DNA from: Prevotellaceae bacterium
GTDB taxonomy: Bacteria > Bacteroidota > Bacteroidia > Bacteroidales > Bacteroidaceae
DNA length: 7,676 bases
Reading direction: 5' to 3'
NCBI GenBank assembly: GCA_905371275.1
Contig: CAJPLH010000089.1
Coordinates: 1-7,676 of the forward strand
Under the pieces are notes generated by a model. The model searched no databases. It saw nothing but the letters and a program-made list of their open reading frames with translations, and was not told where the DNA came from. This document shows, piece by piece, positions 5,351 to 7,676 of this stretch. Both the position numbers and the translations under genes were made by a program. Positions within the stretch are counted from its first letter, which is position 1. Every line of letters starts with the position of its first letter.

Positions 5351-5860
5351 ATGAGCCGTTGCTCACTCCGAATGCTACTGACACGTGGTGTTTGTGCGCT
5401 TTCGGTGGTTGTGTGGCTCGTGCTGGGATTTCCCCTCGTGAGTTGTACAACAGAGAGTGGCTATTTGCGCTACCAACCCCTGAAAGTAGTAGGTTGGGAA
5501 TATCGTGACTCAGTGACGTTTGAAATCGATTCGTTGTCCACTTCGGGGAAACGAGAATTGGGCATTGCACTGCGCAAATCTTCTTCGCACGCTTATCCCT
5601 ACACCTCGCTCACCATGGCGGTGCACCAAACTTGGCATTTGGGCGACAGCACTTTGGTCAATCGCACCGACACTTTGGAGTGTGCTTTCGGTAGTCCCGA
5701 CGTGACGCTCCGCGCAAAGGGCGTTTCGCTCTATCCCTATGAATTCCCTCTCTGTGCCTTGCCGCTGCCAGCGCACGCCACAGGGCGCATCGTCATTCGT
5801 CATCTGATGAACCAACAGATGCTTCCGGGCTTCGATGCCATCGGCCTGCGGATGGAGTGA
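5351..5860 (+). CDS. gldH: Gliding motility lipoprotein GldH
   Basis: Predicted lipoprotein of about 169 residues. The N terminus has Arg residues, a hydrophobic stretch (ALSVVVWLVLGFPL) and a lipobox LVSC, so Cys32 would be lipidated and the protein anchored to the envelope. The mature part carries the family's pattern: Y-x-P-L-x2-V-x-GW-x2-RDSVTFEID, the ELGIALR strand, a YPYTSLTMAV block and the C-terminal MNQQMLPGFDAIGLRM. GldH is needed for gliding in Flavobacterium; many non-gliding Bacteroidales keep it, where its role is unclear. The open frame reaches back into ricT (5078), but the region before 5321 is the out-of-frame ricT tail. ATG at 5351 gives a normal lipoprotein signal; 5321 (longer) and 5372 (shorter) remain possible. 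It starts about 90 bases after ricT, probably in the same transcript. No terminator is seen before the porT-like gene. Confidence 0.85.
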   Translation: MSRCSLRMLLTRGVCALSVVVWLVLGFPLVSCTTESGYLRYQPLKVVGWEYRDSVTFEIDSLSTSGKRELGIALRKSSSHAYPYTSLTMAVHQTWHLGDSTLVNRTDTLECAFGSPDVTLRAKGVSLYPYEFPLCALPLPAHATGRIVIRHLMNQQMLPGFDAIGLRME

Positions 5861-5923
5861 AAAGGAGAGGTGCAGCATAACAAAGGAATTTAAGGCTCAA
5901 TTTCTATATAGCACGATAGGCTT

Positions 5924-6637
5924 ATGCACAACGTACGCAGATATATTCTTTTGATGGCGACCTTCGCGCTGACTTTAGCGACGATGGCGCAGGAGCGCGT
6001 GGTGCAAAACAAGCCCTTTATAGACGAAAGACCGTGGCACTATGGCTTTCACATCGGCCTGCACGACCAAAGTCTCAAGCTCATCAACAATGGATTGGTG
6101 GACGCGGCAAGTGGCGCACAGTGGATGGCGGAAAACGACCGTCAAAACTTCGGGTTCTCCGTCGGTATCCTCGGAGATTGGCGCATCACTCGTCAACTAG
6201 CACTGCGTGTGAGTCCGGGGTTGCACTTTGGTTCTAAACATATTGGCTTTCGCAACCAAGTGGATGGCACAAGGCGGTCGCAAGATTTGAAAACAACTTA
6301 TGTGGCGGTTCCCATAGATCTCAAAATTGCTGCTCCACGCTTCAACAACTATCGTCCTTATTTGGTGGGAGGGTTCTCCGCTATGTATGATATGACGAAT
6401 GCCAAGGGCGAAATGCTCCGCACGAAAGCTTTGCAAACCTTTGTGCAAATCGGCATGGGGTGCGATTTCTACCTGCCTTTCTTCAAATTAAACCCTGAAC
6501 TCAAATTCTATTTCGGACTCGGAGATGTTTTGCTCCATCAACGTGCCGAATTGACAAATCCCGAACAGCAAATTTTCACGCAAAGCCTTTCCAAAGCGAA
6601 CGCCGGAATGGTGGTGCTTACCTTCTATTTCGAATAG
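5924..6637 (+). CDS. porT: PorT-family outer-membrane beta-barrel protein
   Basis: Predicted 237-residue outer-membrane protein with a cleavable signal peptide (hydrophobic stretch YILLMATFALTLATMA, cleavage before Gln23). The opening KPFIDERPWHYGFHIGLH matches the start of PorT/SprT proteins, followed by alternating strands (LALRVSPGLHFGSK, TTYVAVPIDLKIAA, YRPYLVGGFSAMYDM, FVQIGMGCDFYLPFFKLNPELKFYFGLGD) and a C-terminal aromatic strand VVLTFYFE, as expected of a small barrel. PorT is a type 9 secretion component in Porphyromonas. Here the assignment rests on the N-terminal motif and barrel pattern; it could be a more distant member of the same barrel superfamily. It lies 63 bases after gldH on the same strand, with no terminator or consensus promoter visible between them. 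Confidence 0.83.
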   Translation: MHNVRRYILLMATFALTLATMAQERVVQNKPFIDERPWHYGFHIGLHDQSLKLINNGLVDAASGAQWMAENDRQNFGFSVGILGDWRITRQLALRVSPGLHFGSKHIGFRNQVDGTRRSQDLKTTYVAVPIDLKIAAPRFNNYRPYLVGGFSAMYDMTNAKGEMLRTKALQTFVQIGMGCDFYLPFFKLNPELKFYFGLGDVLLHQRAELTNPEQQIFTQSLSKANAGMVVLTFYFE

Positions 6638-6724
6638 CACAGGAATAAGACACAAGGTTTGTGGAAAAGGAGATATTCTCCCCCAAAAGAAATTCAATAC
6701 TCATCAAATCAATAATCACTAAGC

Positions 6725-7676
6725 ATGAAAACCAAGATTTTTTCATCTTTGCTTTCCTTTGTGGCACTAGGTGTGTTGTGGTGTTGTAGTGTGCTTTCTG
6801 CTTCTGCACAAATGCAAACAGACCACTACTACATCATCTCCAATGTGTCGAACGGAAAAGTACTCTCCACTAGAGGAAGAAACGTGAAAAATGCTCCACT
6901 AATGGGAGAAGCTTTGAAAAATAACAGTCCGAGTCAGTTGTGGCAACTCAAGAAGGTTGAACCAGACGCTGTTGCACTCTACAATCCTTTTGCAGAACTG
7001 GCTGTAGACCTCGCCATTCAGTCGAATAAAGGTCCGCTGTTGTGGTCGCTCGATGTGACAAATCCCAATCAGCAACTCATTCTCGAACCAGAAGGTAACA
7101 ACTTCCGCCTGCGCGCTGCTTCGTATCAATATGGTGCGCTCTACCTCGCTGTGACGAGTGGGGGAAAGGTGATGCTCGAATATGTGAAAACGAAGAATTC
7201 TTTGTTCAAGTTCACGGAAACGGACATCAAAAACGTTAAGCTTCCTGCGCAAACTGAATGGCAAAATGAGAAAATCTTTGGTATCAACAAAGAACGTGGT
7301 CACGCTACTTACATTCCTTATGCTTCCACCGACAAACTCCAAGGCGATGCGCGTTATCAGAAAGCTTGGTTGACTCCAGAAAACGCACAATTCCTTTCGC
7401 TCAACGGAGAATGGAAGTTCAAGTATGCGCCTGATGCCGAAAAGCGCGACACCGCGTTTGTGAAGCCTACTTTTGATGTGTCAAAATGGGACAACATCGA
7501 AGTACCTTCTTGCTGGGAAATGAAAGGCTACGACAAGCCCGTCTACGTCAATGTGGACTACATCTTTGATGACACTCCTCCCTACATCAATCTCCAACCT
7601 GAATTTGAAGGAAAAGTGGATCCTAACCCCGTGGGAAGCTATCGCCGCACCTTCAATCTCCCCACTGATTGGGACA
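6725..7676 (+). CDS. Secreted GH2 beta-galactosidase-like enzyme, 5' part
   Basis: First 317 codons of a gene that runs off the window. A signal peptide (hydrophobic stretch IFSSLLSFVALGVLWCCSVL) ends at SASA-QMQ, cleavage after about residue 28. Residues 33-165 (HYYIISNVSNGKVLSTRG ... NSPSQLWQL ...) resemble a ricin-type beta-trefoil fold, including one QxW-like repeat, and may bind sugar. From about residue 180 the LacZ-type N terminus begins: FGINKERGHATYIPYAS, LSLNGEWKFKYAPD (225-238), VPSCWEMKGYDKPVYVNVDY (260-279) and NPVGSYRRTFNLP, matching the family's jelly-roll domain. The catalytic TIM barrel with its two glutamates lies beyond the window, so activity and specificity are not shown. 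Such enzymes act in the periplasm or at the surface on beta-linked galactosides or similar glycans. It starts 87 bases after the porT-like gene and may have its own promoter, though no consensus -7 element is seen. Confidence 0.9.
   Translation, partial: MKTKIFSSLLSFVALGVLWCCSVLSASAQMQTDHYYIISNVSNGKVLSTRGRNVKNAPLMGEALKNNSPSQLWQLKKVEPDAVALYNPFAELAVDLAIQSNKGPLLWSLDVTNPNQQLILEPEGNNFRLRAASYQYGALYLAVTSGGKVMLEYVKTKNSLFKFTETDIKNVKLPAQTEWQNEKIFGINKERGHATYIPYASTDKLQGDARYQKAWLTPENAQFLSLNGEWKFKYAPDAEKRDTAFVKPTFDVSKWDNIEVPSCWEMKGYDKPVYVNVDYIFDDTPPYINLQPEFEGKVDPNPVGSYRRTFNLPTDWD

Noticed and set aside
6662..6684. GGAGA-TAT-TCTCC mini-hairpin before the GH2 gene as a terminator or operator
   Set aside because: A five-bp stem with a three-base loop and no T run is too weak to support a call.
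6899..7390. 163-codon - strand open frame
   Set aside because: It is opposite the clearly recognisable GH2 coding sequence.

Overview
The window looks like a chromosomal segment of a Bacteroidales bacterium, plausibly Prevotellaceae (low confidence below order level). Evidence: a RecA, a RicT/PSP1-domain protein and a GldH lipoprotein of Bacteroidetes type, a PorT-like outer-membrane barrel, a secreted family 2 glycoside hydrolase, and two promoters with the Bacteroidetes -7 element (TAnnTTTGC, both reading TACCTTTGC). Shine-Dalgarno sites are not obvious, as expected for the phylum.

Layout. (1) Bases 1-1224, + strand, A+T-richer than the rest: the 3' end of a restriction-modification specificity subunit (HsdS-like), then 4 bases later a cN-I-type 5'-nucleotidase with a one-base frameshift that separates HAD motif I from motifs II-IV. 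A strong bidirectional terminator hairpin (1307-1352) closes this accessory block. (2) Bases 1308-1634: an unrecognised, stop-interrupted + strand coding remnant in host-like codons. (3) recA on the - strand (2785-1706), with its own terminator, a promoter near 2859-2851 and a stem-loop at the predicted transcript 5' end. (4) Bases 2860-3972: a large gene-free region between divergent recA and ricT. It holds nine exact-period 22-bp tandem repeats (2917-3114), a diverged large inverted repeat whose inner arms are 23 bp and identical, a 24-nt alternating purine/pyrimidine run, purine and pyrimidine tracts, a GC hairpin and the ricT promoter. (5) + strand ricT, gldH, porT-like gene, then the start of a GH2 beta-galactosidase-like enzyme that runs off the window.

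How the genes fit together. HsdS and the nucleotidase look like the tail of a laterally acquired restriction operon inserted beside housekeeping recA. ricT, gldH and porT are co-directional. GldH and PorT are gliding/type 9 secretion envelope proteins in this phylum, and RicT is a cytoplasmic cysteine-rich protein whose Bacillus counterpart works in an Fe-S complex. The GH2 enzyme is exported and has a beta-trefoil-like N-terminal module. It is probably a separate glycan-degradation unit.

Nothing here is clearly a complete new system. The best leads are the repeat-rich recA/ricT intergenic region, the RecA with unusual P-loop and L2 residues, and the HsdS/5'-nucleotidase pairing.
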